DNA from: JAKAAZ01 sp963817855 | GTDB taxonomy: Bacteria; Acidobacteriota; Terriglobia; Terriglobales; Acidobacteriaceae | DNA: 64,000 bases | Reading direction: 5' to 3' | Assembly: GCA_963817855.1 (NCBI GenBank) | Contig: CAWFQA010000001.1 | Span: 1 to 64,000, forward strand | Shown: positions 1-9,912 of the stretch, piece after piece | How the letters are laid out: each line of letters begins with the position of its first letter | Position numbering within the stretch: the stretch's first letter is position 1 | The notes under the pieces: generated by a model | What the model saw: the letters and a program-made list of their open reading frames with translations, nothing else | Told to the model about the DNA's origin: nothing | Database searches by the model: none | Program-made: the position numbers and the translations under genes

Positions 1-739
1 GCCCAGCTACAATCCCACCGTTGTCTACGGCGCGCCTGTTTATCCTTATCCGCCCGTCGTCTATCCGCCTCCTCCGCCCCCCGGTTACTACGCCGCAGGC
101 GTGGCGATTTCGTTCGGCGTGGGCATGATGATGGGTGCGGCGTGGGGCGGAGGCGGCTGGGGCTGCGGCTGGGGCGGCAACAACAATGTGTACATCAATA
201 ACAACAATAACTTCGTAAAAAATTCGAACATACAGGGCGGCAACCGCGTCAACGCCAACGGCAACGGCAACAGCTGGCAGCATAATCCGCAGCACCGCGG
301 AGCGGCGCCGTATTCGAATCGCTCCACGGCAAACCAGTACGGCGGCACAGCGCGCGGCGACTCCCTGCAGAACCGCCAGGCAAATGCGCGCCAGAACAAC
401 GCGCGCAACGGCAATGGTTCCTCTGCTGGGAACAGGGATCCTGCAAGCAATCGTGGCGCTGGTGCATCCGCCGGAAACAGAGACGGCGGAGGCAATCGTG
501 GCTCTGGCCCATCCGCTGGAACGATGGACCGCAACTCGGGAACTGGCGGCGGAGATCGCGTCGGCGACCGCAGTGTCCCAAGCAACTCATCGCGGGGCGG
601 CGGCAGCAGCAGCGCCTTTGGCGGTGGCAGTGGCAGTTCCGCCAAGGCGAGCAGTTCGCGCGGCTCATCCAGCTTTAGCGGTGGTGGCGGCGGACGATCC
701 GGCGGCGGTCGTTCCGGCGGTGGTGGACGGCGCCGATAA
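1..739 (+). CDS. DUF3300 domain-containing secreted protein, C-terminal part (5' end outside window)
   Basis: The reading frame is open from base 2, so the gene starts before the window. The first visible residues (PSYNPTVVYGAPVYPYPP) match the end of the DUF3300 domain in the complete paralogue at 24762-26219. A glycine/tryptophan-rich segment (MMMGAAWGGGGWGCGWGG), an Asn run (VYINNNNNF) and a long low-complexity Gly/Ser/Asn/Arg tail follow. DUF3300 has no established biochemical function; the family is exported and this tail looks like a disordered cell-envelope segment. The DUF2950 gene follows closely, as it does in the second pair. The tail is shorter than in the paralogue and lacks its repeated NRVNNDLPG motif. 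Confidence 0.85.
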   Translation, partial: PSYNPTVVYGAPVYPYPPVVYPPPPPPGYYAAGVAISFGVGMMMGAAWGGGGWGCGWGGNNNVYINNNNNFVKNSNIQGGNRVNANGNGNSWQHNPQHRGAAPYSNRSTANQYGGTARGDSLQNRQANARQNNARNGNGSSAGNRDPASNRGAGASAGNRDGGGNRGSGPSAGTMDRNSGTGGGDRVGDRSVPSNSSRGGGSSSAFGGGSGSSAKASSSRGSSSFSGGGGGRSGGGRSGGGGRRR

Positions 740-787
740 GCAGCCAGGATGGAGATGAAGCCCATGATCGCGAAAGGACTAAAGACA

Positions 788-1774
788 ATGAGACGCACGC
801 TGCTTGTAATTTGTATGGTTGCTTCCGTGCTGATCATCCTGCCCGCCAGGGTGCAGGCGCAAGCTAGTCCTGCCCCCGCGCCGAGTTCCTCTGCACAGAT
901 GACGTTCTCCACGCCGCAAGCAGCCGTCGATGCCCTCATCCAAGCTGCCGGAGATTACGATGTGCCGGCGCTAATGAAGATCTTTGGCCCGGCGGGAAAG
1001 AGTTTTATAAGTTCAGCCGATCCGGTTCGCGACAAGAGCAAAGCAGTTGCGTTTGCGGAGAGTGCCCGCACAAAGAATGTGATACAAGATGATCCCAAGA
1101 ATCCCAATCGTGCGATTCTTGTGATTGGCGACGACGATTGGCCGTTCCCGGTTCCACTCGTGAAAAAGGGCGGGAAGTGGCACTTCGACTCAGCCGCAGG
1201 GCGTTCAGAAATCCTCTACCGGCGCATCGGCACCAATGAACTCGATGCCATCCAGGTGTGTCGCGGATACGTTGAGGCGCAGGATGAATACGCTCAGACC
1301 ATTCACGACAATTCCGGCATAAATCAGTACGCGCAAAAGATCATCAGTACGCCCGGAAAGCAGGACGGTCTGTACTGGGTAAACGCCGACGGCACGCCGG
1401 GTGGTCCCATCAGCGAACCGGTTGCAAAGGCTATCGCCGAAGGCTACAGCGTCGCCCAGCGTAGCGCCTATCACGGCTACTATTACAAGATCCTCACGGG
1501 CCAGGGACCTGCCGCACCGTCGGGCAAAATCAATTACGTCATTCAGGGCGTCATGATCGGCGGCTTCGCCCTGATTGCTGCACCTGCCGAATATCGGGTC
1601 ACCGGCGTCAAGACATTCATCGTCGGACCCAACGGCATCGTCTACCAGAAGGACCTTGGACCCGACACGCTGAAGATCGCGAAAGAAATTAAGCTGTACA
1701 ACCCGGACAAGACGTGGCAGGCCACGGATGACGGTTGGCCCTCGGCCTCTAACACCGACGTGGCTAGCAACTGA
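788..1774 (+). CDS. DUF2950 family secreted protein
   Basis: About 328 residues. The chosen ATG opens a clean signal peptide (MRRTLLVICMVASVLIILPARVQAQ) and has AAAGGA about 9 bases upstream; in-frame ATGs at 749 and 764 are alternatives. The mature part shows the DUF2950 pattern: FSTPQAAVDALIQAA near the start, WPFPVPLVKKGGKWHFD, LYRRIGTNELDAIQVCRGYVEAQ, and HGYYYKILTGQGPAAP. It is clearly paralogous to 26264-27268. It lies just downstream of the DUF3300 gene and probably shares its transcript, with a strong terminator after it. The molecular function of DUF2950 is unknown; export to periplasm or envelope is inferred from the signal peptide. Confidence 0.87.
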   Translation: MRRTLLVICMVASVLIILPARVQAQASPAPAPSSSAQMTFSTPQAAVDALIQAAGDYDVPALMKIFGPAGKSFISSADPVRDKSKAVAFAESARTKNVIQDDPKNPNRAILVIGDDDWPFPVPLVKKGGKWHFDSAAGRSEILYRRIGTNELDAIQVCRGYVEAQDEYAQTIHDNSGINQYAQKIISTPGKQDGLYWVNADGTPGGPISEPVAKAIAEGYSVAQRSAYHGYYYKILTGQGPAAPSGKINYVIQGVMIGGFALIAAPAEYRVTGVKTFIVGPNGIVYQKDLGPDTLKIAKEIKLYNPDKTWQATDDGWPSASNTDVASN

Positions 1775-1806
1775 GGAAACATGGGCCCTGTATTTGCGAA
1801 TTCTCC

Positions 1807-1852
1807 AATCGGGGATCGACCGATCGCCTCGCAGATCCCCGATTTTTTTTCT
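1807..1852 (+). terminator. Rho-independent terminator after the DUF3300-DUF2950 pair
   Basis: An 11-bp perfect inverted repeat (AATCGGGGATC at 1807-1817, GATCCCCGATT at 1834-1844) runs straight into a T-run at 1843-1850. This is the classic intrinsic terminator layout for + strand transcription and ends the upstream pair before the channel gene. Confidence 0.85.
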
Positions 1853-1948
1853 TAACTATATAGATAGCTGTATCCGGCGCCGGTCGAGCGAAGCTTGCGG
1901 CTGATGCTTGATCATTTCGCGCGACAGAAGATCTCCCGAGCCGTCTAG

Positions 1949-2632
1949 ATGATCACATCCCTCAAGAATCGGCTTCCGCGCATGACTCGCCACAATCGGT
2001 CCATTCTGTTACTGGCCTCTCTTGTGCTCTTCTTTGCTCTGGCGCCCATTCTCGAAGTGCAGCCGACAGGCGGGCTGCTGCTGATTCTGAACCTCTATAT
2101 CGCGCTGGTAACGGCAACCAGTGAATTGGCAGACAAGCGCGTCCTCGGGATCGCCATTCCTATCGCGATAGCCTCGGGGACTCTCTCGCTGGCCAGTCAT
2201 TATTACACTGCACGGTCCTTGGCCTTCGCAAATTATCTGATGCTGGCAGTTTTCCTGGCGCTCGTTTCGGCCAGCCTGTTCGTCTATTTGGGCGGGCGAC
2301 AACAGGTTACGGCGGACCGCATCCTGATCTCCGTAAGCCTCTATTTCCTTCTGGGGCTCACCTGGTTTGCGCTGTACAACGTCATCAACCTGGTCCAGCC
2401 GGGATCCTTCGCAGAGGCTGGAAAACCATTGACCGGTATCCCCCACTGGAGCACGATGCTCTATTTCAGCCTTGTCACGCTGACCACCCTCGGCTATGGA
2501 GACATAACCGCAATTAAGCCTGTTGCTCGCATGGTCACGACGCTCGAAGCCGCGGCTGGGGTCCTCTATATTGCCATCACCGTCGCGCGCCTCATTGGCG
2601 CTCAGAATCCGTCAGTTGATCGTGAGGCGTGA
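1949..2632 (+). CDS. Potassium channel family protein (ion-transport pore domain)
   Basis: 227 residues. The selectivity filter TTLGYGD is at residues 179-185, preceded by the pore helix WSTMLYFSLVTL and followed by a last membrane helix (VTTLEAAAGVLYIAITVARLIG). Four hydrophobic segments precede it (about 19-36, 42-58, 66-82, 94-114), plus one at 123-146, so this is more than a bare two-helix channel. No RCK/TrkA-N or cyclic-nucleotide domain is present; the protein ends shortly after the last helix. It probably carries K+ across the inner membrane. It converges with the SulP gene 35 bases downstream. The start at 1949 has no clear Shine-Dalgarno. Confidence 0.85.
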   Translation: MITSLKNRLPRMTRHNRSILLLASLVLFFALAPILEVQPTGGLLLILNLYIALVTATSELADKRVLGIAIPIAIASGTLSLASHYYTARSLAFANYLMLAVFLALVSASLFVYLGGRQQVTADRILISVSLYFLLGLTWFALYNVINLVQPGSFAEAGKPLTGIPHWSTMLYFSLVTLTTLGYGDITAIKPVARMVTTLEAAAGVLYIAITVARLIGAQNPSVDREA

Positions 2633-2667
2633 GCGCGATCCGCGATTGCATATCGCGTAAAGCAGCT

Positions 2668-4395
2668 TTATAAGATGGGCTGCAGGATTGTCTCGTCGGA
2701 TTGCCGTCTCAGATAGCTTGAGACTGCCTGCTCCAGGTCATGGTACATGCCGGCACGCCCCAGCGTTTGGCCCAGAAGCGATTTCTGAATCAGCCGCAAT
2801 GGTTCGGGATTCAGGCCTGCCAGCCACACGCTGATGCCCAACTGCCCCATCTTGCGCTGCGCCTCAGCCAATCTCTTCAGCGCAGAGTATTCCAGGTCGG
2901 GGATTGCGCTGCAGTCGAGTACGATCACCCGCGGCTGGTATTCATCGATGAACGGCCACATCAGGTCTGCAACCCGCTGCACATTGGCAAAGTGGAGCAT
3001 ACCTTCCGTCTTGAGCAACAGCAGCCCGGGGAATATCTCATCCTCGGGGTGCTCCGGACTGCGTGGGCGGAAGATGTTCGTGCCCGGCTTGCGCGCCAGC
3101 ACGAATACCGGCCGCCGGCTTCCATGAAACGCGAGTGCAAAGAACGACAGCAATACAGCCACGACGATGCCGCGCAGCGTACCCAAAAGCAGCACCCCGG
3201 CCAGCGCGGCCACTGCCCAGCTGAACTCCATCGCGCGGTTCTGGAGTATGGCGCTAAACTCCGGCAGCTTAATCATGCCAGCGCATGGCACCACCACCAC
3301 CACCGCCAACGCTGCTTGCGGCATCAGCTGTACAACCGGCGCAAGAAACAACAGCACCCCTATCACGACAGCCGCCGTGACAAGGCCGGCGATCTGGCTG
3401 CGAGCACCTGCCCGGCGATTGACAGCTGTCTGAGACGTGCCGCCGCCGGAAGGCTGGTTGTGGAAACATCCTCCCAGCAGGTTCGTTAGCCCGATCGCGA
3501 GCAATTCCCTGTTTGGCTCAGGTCGCGGTTCAGAAGGATCGCGGAACGCCGCGCCGGCAGCAATGGTTTCAACAAAGCTCATCAACGCGATGCCCACTGC
3601 CGCTGGCCACAATTGATCGATCAGAGACAGGTTCGGCAGGGCAAAACTCGGCAAGCCGCGGTGCACTTCTCCCACCAGAGCAATCCCATAATTTTTCAGT
3701 CCAACCAGCGCGGACGCTGCAATGCCGACGCAGACGGTGACGAGCGCGGCCGGCGCGCGGGGCCGAGATCGCTGCAATCCAAGCTGAAGCGACAACAACG
3801 CCACAGCCAGCAGCACAGTCGGTATCGACACCTGCGGCAGATGATGCGCGATGGCAAGGACGTTGCGAAGCAGATTGCTTTTCGGAATCTGCAGGCCAAG
3901 CAACTTGGGAATCTGGTCAACAACGATGGTGGCTCCCACGCCCGCCTTGAACCCCACCAGCACCGGATCAGAGATGAGACTGGCGATAACTCCCAGCCGC
4001 AATACCGCCGCCACCAGCAGGATGCCGCCCACCAGGCAAGTCAAGGTGCCGGCGGCGGCCAATAACTGTGCATCGGAACCGACGGACGCCACCGGCCGGA
4101 GCGCGGCGGCTGTCAGAAGCGCGATCGTCGAAGTGGTGGTTACACTCAGGGGACGCGATGTGCCCATCAAGGCATACACCACCAGCGGAACAAAAGCTGT
4201 GTAGAGGCCCACGACCAGTGGAAGCCCGGCAATGGCGGCGTACGCCACCGACTGCGGCACTACCACCGCGGCTGCAGTCAGGCCGGCAATAACATCCTGG
4301 GATACCCACTCCCGCTGATAGGATTGCAGCCAGCCGGCGGCGGGAATCCAAGGCGTCCGGGCGGTGCGCATTAGATTTTGCTGCTGGATGCTCAT
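2668..4395 (-). CDS. SulP family inorganic anion transporter with STAS domain
   Basis: About 575 residues. The N-terminal membrane domain begins with the SulP signature region (VIAGLTAAAVVVPQSVAYAAIAGLPLVVGLYTAFVPLVVYALMG, given here as key segments around residues 40-80), followed by TSRPLSVTTTSTIALL and the later NLLGGCFHNQPSGGGTSQTAVN motif. A C-terminal STAS domain (about residues 440-560) contains YQPRVIVLDCSAIPDLEYSAL. The family exchanges sulfate, bicarbonate, chloride or dicarboxylates; substrate cannot be called here, although bicarbonate or dicarboxylate would suit the decarboxylase neighbourhood. The ATG at 4395 is used; a TTG six codons upstream, close behind AGGAG, is an alternative. 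Last gene of the minus-strand block. Confidence 0.9.
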   Translation of the reverse strand: MSIQQQNLMRTARTPWIPAAGWLQSYQREWVSQDVIAGLTAAAVVVPQSVAYAAIAGLPLVVGLYTAFVPLVVYALMGTSRPLSVTTTSTIALLTAAALRPVASVGSDAQLLAAAGTLTCLVGGILLVAAVLRLGVIASLISDPVLVGFKAGVGATIVVDQIPKLLGLQIPKSNLLRNVLAIAHHLPQVSIPTVLLAVALLSLQLGLQRSRPRAPAALVTVCVGIAASALVGLKNYGIALVGEVHRGLPSFALPNLSLIDQLWPAAVGIALMSFVETIAAGAAFRDPSEPRPEPNRELLAIGLTNLLGGCFHNQPSGGGTSQTAVNRRAGARSQIAGLVTAAVVIGVLLFLAPVVQLMPQAALAVVVVVPCAGMIKLPEFSAILQNRAMEFSWAVAALAGVLLLGTLRGIVVAVLLSFFALAFHGSRRPVFVLARKPGTNIFRPRSPEHPEDEIFPGLLLLKTEGMLHFANVQRVADLMWPFIDEYQPRVIVLDCSAIPDLEYSALKRLAEAQRKMGQLGISVWLAGLNPEPLRLIQKSLLGQTLGRAGMYHDLEQAVSSYLRRQSDETILQPIL

Positions 4396-4463
4396 GAGAT
4401 TACCCGAACGCAACTCTCCTGCTTAAGGTACATGGTCTTCCTGTCGCCGAGGAATTCCAGGAC

Positions 4464-5336
4464 CTAAGCTCGCGCTGGATACACTTCCGGGATGAAATGG
4501 CGACCCTTCAAAGTAGCCTGATCGTCATAGCGGCGCTTGTTGCTGCGCGCCCCCAACTCAATACGTTCATGCGGAACTTTCTTGTATGGGATCGTGCTCA
4601 GAAGGTGGGTAATGCAATTGAGCCGGGCGCTCTTCTTATCGTCAGAGCGAATGATATTCCACGGCACTTCCTTGATATCCGTGGATTCAAACATCAGGTC
4701 GCGAGCCAGCGAATATTCATACCAGCGCTTCCAGGATTCCACATCCATCGGGCTCAGCTTCCACTGCCGTAGCGGATCCCTCAGTCGCGCTTCAAAGCGG
4801 CGCGCCTGCTCCTTCTGCCCAACTTCCATCCAATACTTGATGAGAATGATGCCCGAGTTCAGCATCTGCCTTTCGAATAGAGGACAAAGCTGAAGGAACC
4901 TCTGGTGTTGCTCCTTGGTGCAGAAGCCCATCACGTACTCGACGCCGGCGCGGTTGTACCAGCTGCGATCGAAGATGACAACCTCGCCCGCAGCCGGAAA
5001 ATGCGGAATATACCGCTGCAGATACATCTGGCTCTTCTCGCGGTCGGAGGGAGCCGGGAGAGCTACCACCCGGAATATACGAGGGCTGACTCTTTCCGTG
5101 ATGGCGCGGATGGTGCCGCCTTTTCCTGCCGCATCGCGTCCTTCGAATACCACGACCACGCGCAGGCCCGCATGCTTCACCCAATCCTGCAATAGGCACA
5201 ACTCACCCTGAAGCCGGCGCAATTCGCTCTCATATTCCTTGCCGGACATGCCGGAGCCGTTTTTGCTTTTCGCATGTTCCTTGCTAGCCATCGGCATTGC
5301 GCTCCTTGCGCGTTTGCTTGTCTTTACTGTTCCCAT
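4464..5336 (-). CDS. ppk2: Polyphosphate kinase 2 family protein
   Basis: 290 residues, one PPK2 domain. Walker A GRDAAGKGG at residues 66-74, Walker B-type IFDRSWYNRAGVE with Asp123, then a lid region rich in Arg/Lys and the RRYDD segment near the C-terminus. PPK2 enzymes transfer phosphate between inorganic polyphosphate and nucleotides; which nucleotide is used cannot be read from sequence. The ATG at 5336 overlaps the stop of the upstream outer-membrane factor gene by 13 bases, with AGGTGG just ahead; ATGs at 5297 and 5291 follow AAGGAG and are equally plausible starts. This is the first intact gene after the broken efflux genes. Polyphosphate metabolism fits a stress locus. Confidence 0.92.
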   Translation of the reverse strand: MGTVKTSKRARSAMPMASKEHAKSKNGSGMSGKEYESELRRLQGELCLLQDWVKHAGLRVVVVFEGRDAAGKGGTIRAITERVSPRIFRVVALPAPSDREKSQMYLQRYIPHFPAAGEVVIFDRSWYNRAGVEYVMGFCTKEQHQRFLQLCPLFERQMLNSGIILIKYWMEVGQKEQARRFEARLRDPLRQWKLSPMDVESWKRWYEYSLARDLMFESTDIKEVPWNIIRSDDKKSARLNCITHLLSTIPYKKVPHERIELGARSNKRRYDDQATLKGRHFIPEVYPARA

Positions 5337-6725
5337 CCACCACCTAGAGCCCGGTACAACTGAACATAATTCTGCAGCTCGTCATCCCAGGCCTGCGCCA
5401 GCGCCAACTGCGATGTAAAGTATTGCTGTTGCGTAACCAGCACTTCCAGAAAGCTGGTCGATCCGCCGTTAAAGCGCACGTTCGCCAGTCGCGCAGTCTC
5501 ATAGTACGTGTCGGTCTGTTCCTGAATCTTTGACCGGTACCGTCGCGATTGCGAGTAACCCACCAGGCTGTTGGAAACATCTTCAACCGCTAACTGGACG
5601 GATTGCCTGTACGCCAGTTCTGCCTCATCGTGCTTTGCCCAGTGCCAGCCTGTAATTGGAGCGAATGCGGCCGCCCTCGATACAGGGGCTGCAGCGCCGC
5701 TGCGGCCAGGGTCCAGAATGTGCGCCGGTCCCTTCAGAAAGCTGGTGACCGACGTGCTCATGCGCGCCGAATTCACCAGTAAGCGGAAATTGCGGGAAGA
5801 ATGCGGCCTTGGCCACGCCGACGTTGGCGTTTGCGGCAACCAGGAGCATCTCCGCCTGGTGCACGTCCGGCCGTCGCGTCAACAAGGTCGAAGGAAGCCC
5901 GACGGGAACCTCCGGCATGTGCGGCTGCTCCGTCAGGCTAATGCCGCGATCAATCGGCCCCGGATTCCTGCCCACCAGCATACTTATGGCATTCTCTGTC
6001 TGCTCAATCGAGGTATGCAGGCTGATGATCTGCGCCTCGGCCTGCTCCACCAGTAACTGCGCCTGCAGAACATCTGTCTTCGCGCTCTCTCCGCCCTTGA
6101 AGTTGATGGTGTTCAGCTTCAACATGTCCTGGTCGGCCGCTAGCGTCTGTTCGGAATAATCGAGCTGGGTGTCGTACTGCCGCAGGTCGAAAATATGCGC
6201 TGGCAAGATCCGATACCAGAGTTGTTCGAACCACGTCCTGCCCGTATTCACTGGCCACCAGGTTCGCGCGGGCGGCTTCGGTGGCGCGGCGGTATTGCCC
6301 CCAGAAATCGACCATGTAGCTCGCCTGCGCGGCGATGGTATCGAAGGTTGGTCCGCCAGGGTATATCTGAGACTTTGTGTGCTCAATTCCGGCAGACACA
6401 CCTAAGGTGGGCAACTGGTCAGCCCGCGTGACACCCACAATCGCTCGGGCCTGCATCACGCGCGCAGCCGCAATTTGCATATCATAGTTGTGGACAAGAG
6501 CTTCGTGGATCAGGTCTTCCAGCACCTTGTCCTGAAATACTGTCCACCATTTCATTTCGCCGAATGACGCCGGTGCCGCCGCGGGTGCGGGGCTGCTATA
6601 GCAGGCGCCAGCCCACGATACTGATCCGGCTGTGCGAGTTGCGGCCGCTTGTAGTTGGGTCCAACCTTGCAGCTACAGAGCGAAAGCAACAACACGGATG
6701 CGGCCAATGATCGAGCGGAAATCAT
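5324..6725 (-). pseudogene. RND efflux outer-membrane factor (NodT/OprM-like lipoprotein), frameshifted
   Basis: About 467 residues when joined, normal for the family. It starts ATG at 6725 with GGGAG upstream: a signal with lipobox (LLLSLCSC), then KVGPNYKRP, the usual OprM N-terminus. Conserved pieces follow in different frames: WWTVFQDKVLEDLIHEAL, LARRPDV-like LTRRPDVHQAEMLL, and a C-terminal ARLANVRFNGGSTSFLEVL. I find six frame changes: a probable C deletion near 6588 and single-base insertions near 6188, 5775, 5717, 5680 and 5635, several in short homopolymers. There are no in-frame stops between them. The start overlaps the RND stop (ATGA), so the two were translationally coupled. Sequence error is the simplest explanation. 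Confidence 0.8.
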
Positions 6726-9700
6726 ACGTGCACTCCCTTCTCTTCTTTCAGCTGGTTGAGCTTCCGGCACTTTCCCCAGGCCAATCCGACGACCGAACCT
6801 CTCGATGACCACGAACGACACGGGAATGAAGAAGATGGCCAGCACCGACGCAGCCAGCATTCCGCCGATCACAACCGTTCCAAGCACCTGGCGCGAAATG
6901 CCGCCGGCCCCGCTGGCTGTCCACAGCGGCACGCACCCCAGGATGAATGCGAATGCAGTCATCAGAATCGGCCTGAACCTCAGCTTCGCGCCTGTTAACG
7001 AGGCTTCAACCAGAGGCTTGCCCTTGTCGTACTCCATCTTGGCGAATTCGACAATCAGGATGGCGTTCTTCGCGGCCAGTCCGATCAGCATCACCAGTCC
7101 GATCTGCGCATACACATCGTTTTCCAGGTGACGGCCGAATAGCGCCAGAAATGCTCCGAATACCGCGATGGGAGTTCCAAGCAAGAACCGCGAACGGCAA
7201 TGTCCAGCTTTCATACTGCGCAGCCATGATCAGGAACACGATGAAGAAGGCCAGCGCGAACACCACCGACGGGACTGACTCCTTGAGCAGCCTTCTTCTC
7301 CTGGTACGACATGCCCATGTAGTCGAACCCCATCTCCGCCGGCATCGTCTGCTTGAACGTGTCCTCCAAAGCGGCAATCGCCTGGCCGGAACTGTACCCC
7401 GGCGCGGTGGCTGCATTCAGCTGCACCGATTGGAATTGATTGAAGCGCATGGTGAACCCGGGACCGCTGCGAGGTTCTGGATGCCCGTGAGCGTGCTCAA
7501 TGGCACCATCTCGCCCGTAGTGTTCTTCACATAGAACTTGCCGAGATTCTTGGCGTCGGTGCGATACTCGCCGTCTGCCTGGACGTAGACCTGCCACTGC
7601 CGGCCGAAGCGGTTGAAATAGTTCACCAGCGACCCGCCCATGAACGCCTGCAGCGTCTGATACACGTTGGCGAGATTGACCTGCTGGGTAAGCACCTTGG
7701 CCTTGTCGACCGTGACGCCCACCTGCGGAACGCCAAACAACGCTGTCGTCGTGACGCTGGCAAGCTCCGGCCGCTTGCGCGCCGCGGCCAGGAATAGATC
7801 TGCAGGTTTTTCGCGAGAAAAGCTGATGTCCTTTCCCGATCGGTCCTGCAAAATGAAGGTCACGCCTCCCGATGTGCCCACGCCAGGGATTGCGGGCGGC
7901 GGAAATGAGAACGCGATGCCCGATGTGACTGTCGAGAGTGCCTTGTTGATGTTTTTCTTGATGGCGTCGTAACTTTCGTCTTCGCTTTTCCGTTCTTCCC
8001 ATGGCTTGAAGCTCACGAAGAAGAACGCGTTGAACGTGCTGTTCACGCCGCTCAACATGTTGTATCCCACCACCGTGCTCACATGCGCGACTCCCGGGCG
8101 TGTCCATGATCAGCTTCTCCACCTGCTTGGCGGCTTCCGAAGTTCGCTGCAGTGAAGAAGCATCCGGGAGCTGAAGACCGGCGTAGACGAATCCCTGGTC
8201 TTCATCGGGAAGGAAGCTGGTCGGAATCTTCTTGCCGAACCATCCGGCCGCCAGCGTAACAATCAGCAGAAGAAGAAAAGCGAATCCGGACTTTGCGGAT
8301 CAAGTGATCGCATGCAGTGACGTACCCATCCGTGGCTCTGCCAAACACCTTGTTGAACCACCGAAAGAAGATTGCCAGCGGACCGCGGCCCTGTTTCCGC
8401 GGTTTCAATAACATCGCCGACAGCGCCGGGCTCAGCGTGAGCGCGTTGAATGCGGAGATAGATGACCGAGACCGCGATGGTGACCGCAAATTGCTGATAC
8501 ATCCGTCCCGGTGATTCCAGGAATGAACGCCGTAGGTATGAATACTGCTGACAGGATCAGCGCAATGGCGACTACCGGGCCGGACACTTCTTCCATGGCC
8601 CTGACTGTCGCCTCTTTCGGCGTCATTCCATGCTCGATGTGATGCTCGACGGCCTCCACCACCACAATGGCGTCGTCGACCACCAAGTCCAATGGCCAGG
8701 ACCAAGTCCGAACAGCGAGAGCGTGTTGATAGAAAACCCAAGCATCGGAAACAGGATGAATGTGCCGATGAGTGAAACCGGAACTGCCAGCAGCGGAATG
8801 AGAGTGGCGCGCCAACCCTGCAGGAAGATAAACACCACCAGAATGACCAGCCCGATCGCTTCAAGCAGCGTGTGTCTTTATCTCCTTCAGGCCTTCCGTG
8901 ACTGCCAGCGTCGTATCCAGTGGAATGACATAGTCGAGCCCCTGCGGGAAGCGTGTCTTCGCTTCCTGCCATCAGTTTGCGTACGCCCTGCGCGGTCTTG
9001 ACAGCATTGGTTCCAGGCAGCTGATAGATAGCCAGAAGGGCGGCCGGCTTTCCATTCAGGCGGCCCTGAAGTGCATAGGTCTGCGCACCCAGTTCGATTC
9101 TTGCCACATCCTTCAGGCGAAGAATGCCTCCGTCGGGCTGAGCGCGCACAATGATCTGGCCAAATTCTTCCGCAGAAGGCAGGCGCCCCGGCGCGCGAAC
9201 CGTGTACGTAAAGTCCTGTCCGCTTGGGACCGGCTCGCTGCCGATTTGCCCCGCGGGGTTCACCGTGTTCTGGGTCTGGATTGCGTTTGTGATTTCCGGA
9301 ACGGTGATGCCCAGGCTCGCCAGCTTGTCGGGATTCACCCAGCACCGCATCGCGTACTGACCCGCGCCGAATACCGTCACCGACGCCACACCCGGAACGC
9401 GCGTCAGCGCGTCATTGATGTTGATGATCCCGTAGTTCGCCAGGAAGATATTGTCGTAGAGGTTCGTGAGGAGAATAGAGCGCGACCAGCATCAAGCGGC
9501 GTCGCCGTGGATTTCTGCACCGTCACGCCATACTGGGTCACCGAACTCGGAAGCTGCGAGTTCGCCTGGTTGGTGCGCATCTGCGACAGAATCTGGTCGG
9601 TATTCGTCTCCGTGGCGATGTCGAAGTTGACGGTGAGCTTCAGCGATCCGTCACTGCCGTTCAGCGAATACATGTACTGCATGTTGTCGACGCCGGCCAT

Positions 9701-9906
9701 CTGCTGCTCGATGGGCGTGGCCACCGATTGCGCAACCGTTTCGGCATCGGCGCCCGAGGTAGGTCGGTTTGCACCTGAATTTCCGGCGGCGCGATCTTCG
9801 GAAACTGTGCTGTGGGAAGGCTCAGCATCGCAACGATGCCCGCGAGGACCATCAGAATCGAGATGACCATCGCCACGATCGGACGATTGATGAAGAATTT
9901 AGACAC
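6722..9906 (-). pseudogene. RND multidrug efflux pump inner-membrane permease (HAE1/AcrB-like), frameshifted
   Basis: Joined length about 1061 residues, exactly typical. GTG start at 9906, six bases after the adaptor gene stop, with AAGGTAG upstream; the N-terminus SKFFINRPIVAMVISI is the standard AcrB start. Also visible: VATPIEQQMAGVDNMQY, the helix-4 motif VVDDAIVVVEAVEHH with the paired Asp proton-relay residues, FIPTAFIPGITG, SAFNALTLSPALSAM, and the C-terminal GLAAKNAILIVEFAKMEYDKG and RPILMTAFAFILG. The true stop is probably TGA at 6722-6724, reached only after correcting a shift near 6775. About sixteen frame changes break it, mostly one-base insertions (two lie within 20 bases near 8690). 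Function would be proton-driven drug or metabolite export. Confidence 0.85.
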
Positions 9907-9912
9907 GGTTAC

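Noticed and set aside
5324..9906. Programmed ribosomal frameshifting in the efflux genes
   Set aside because: The shifts are far too many and of both signs, without slippery sequences and downstream structures.
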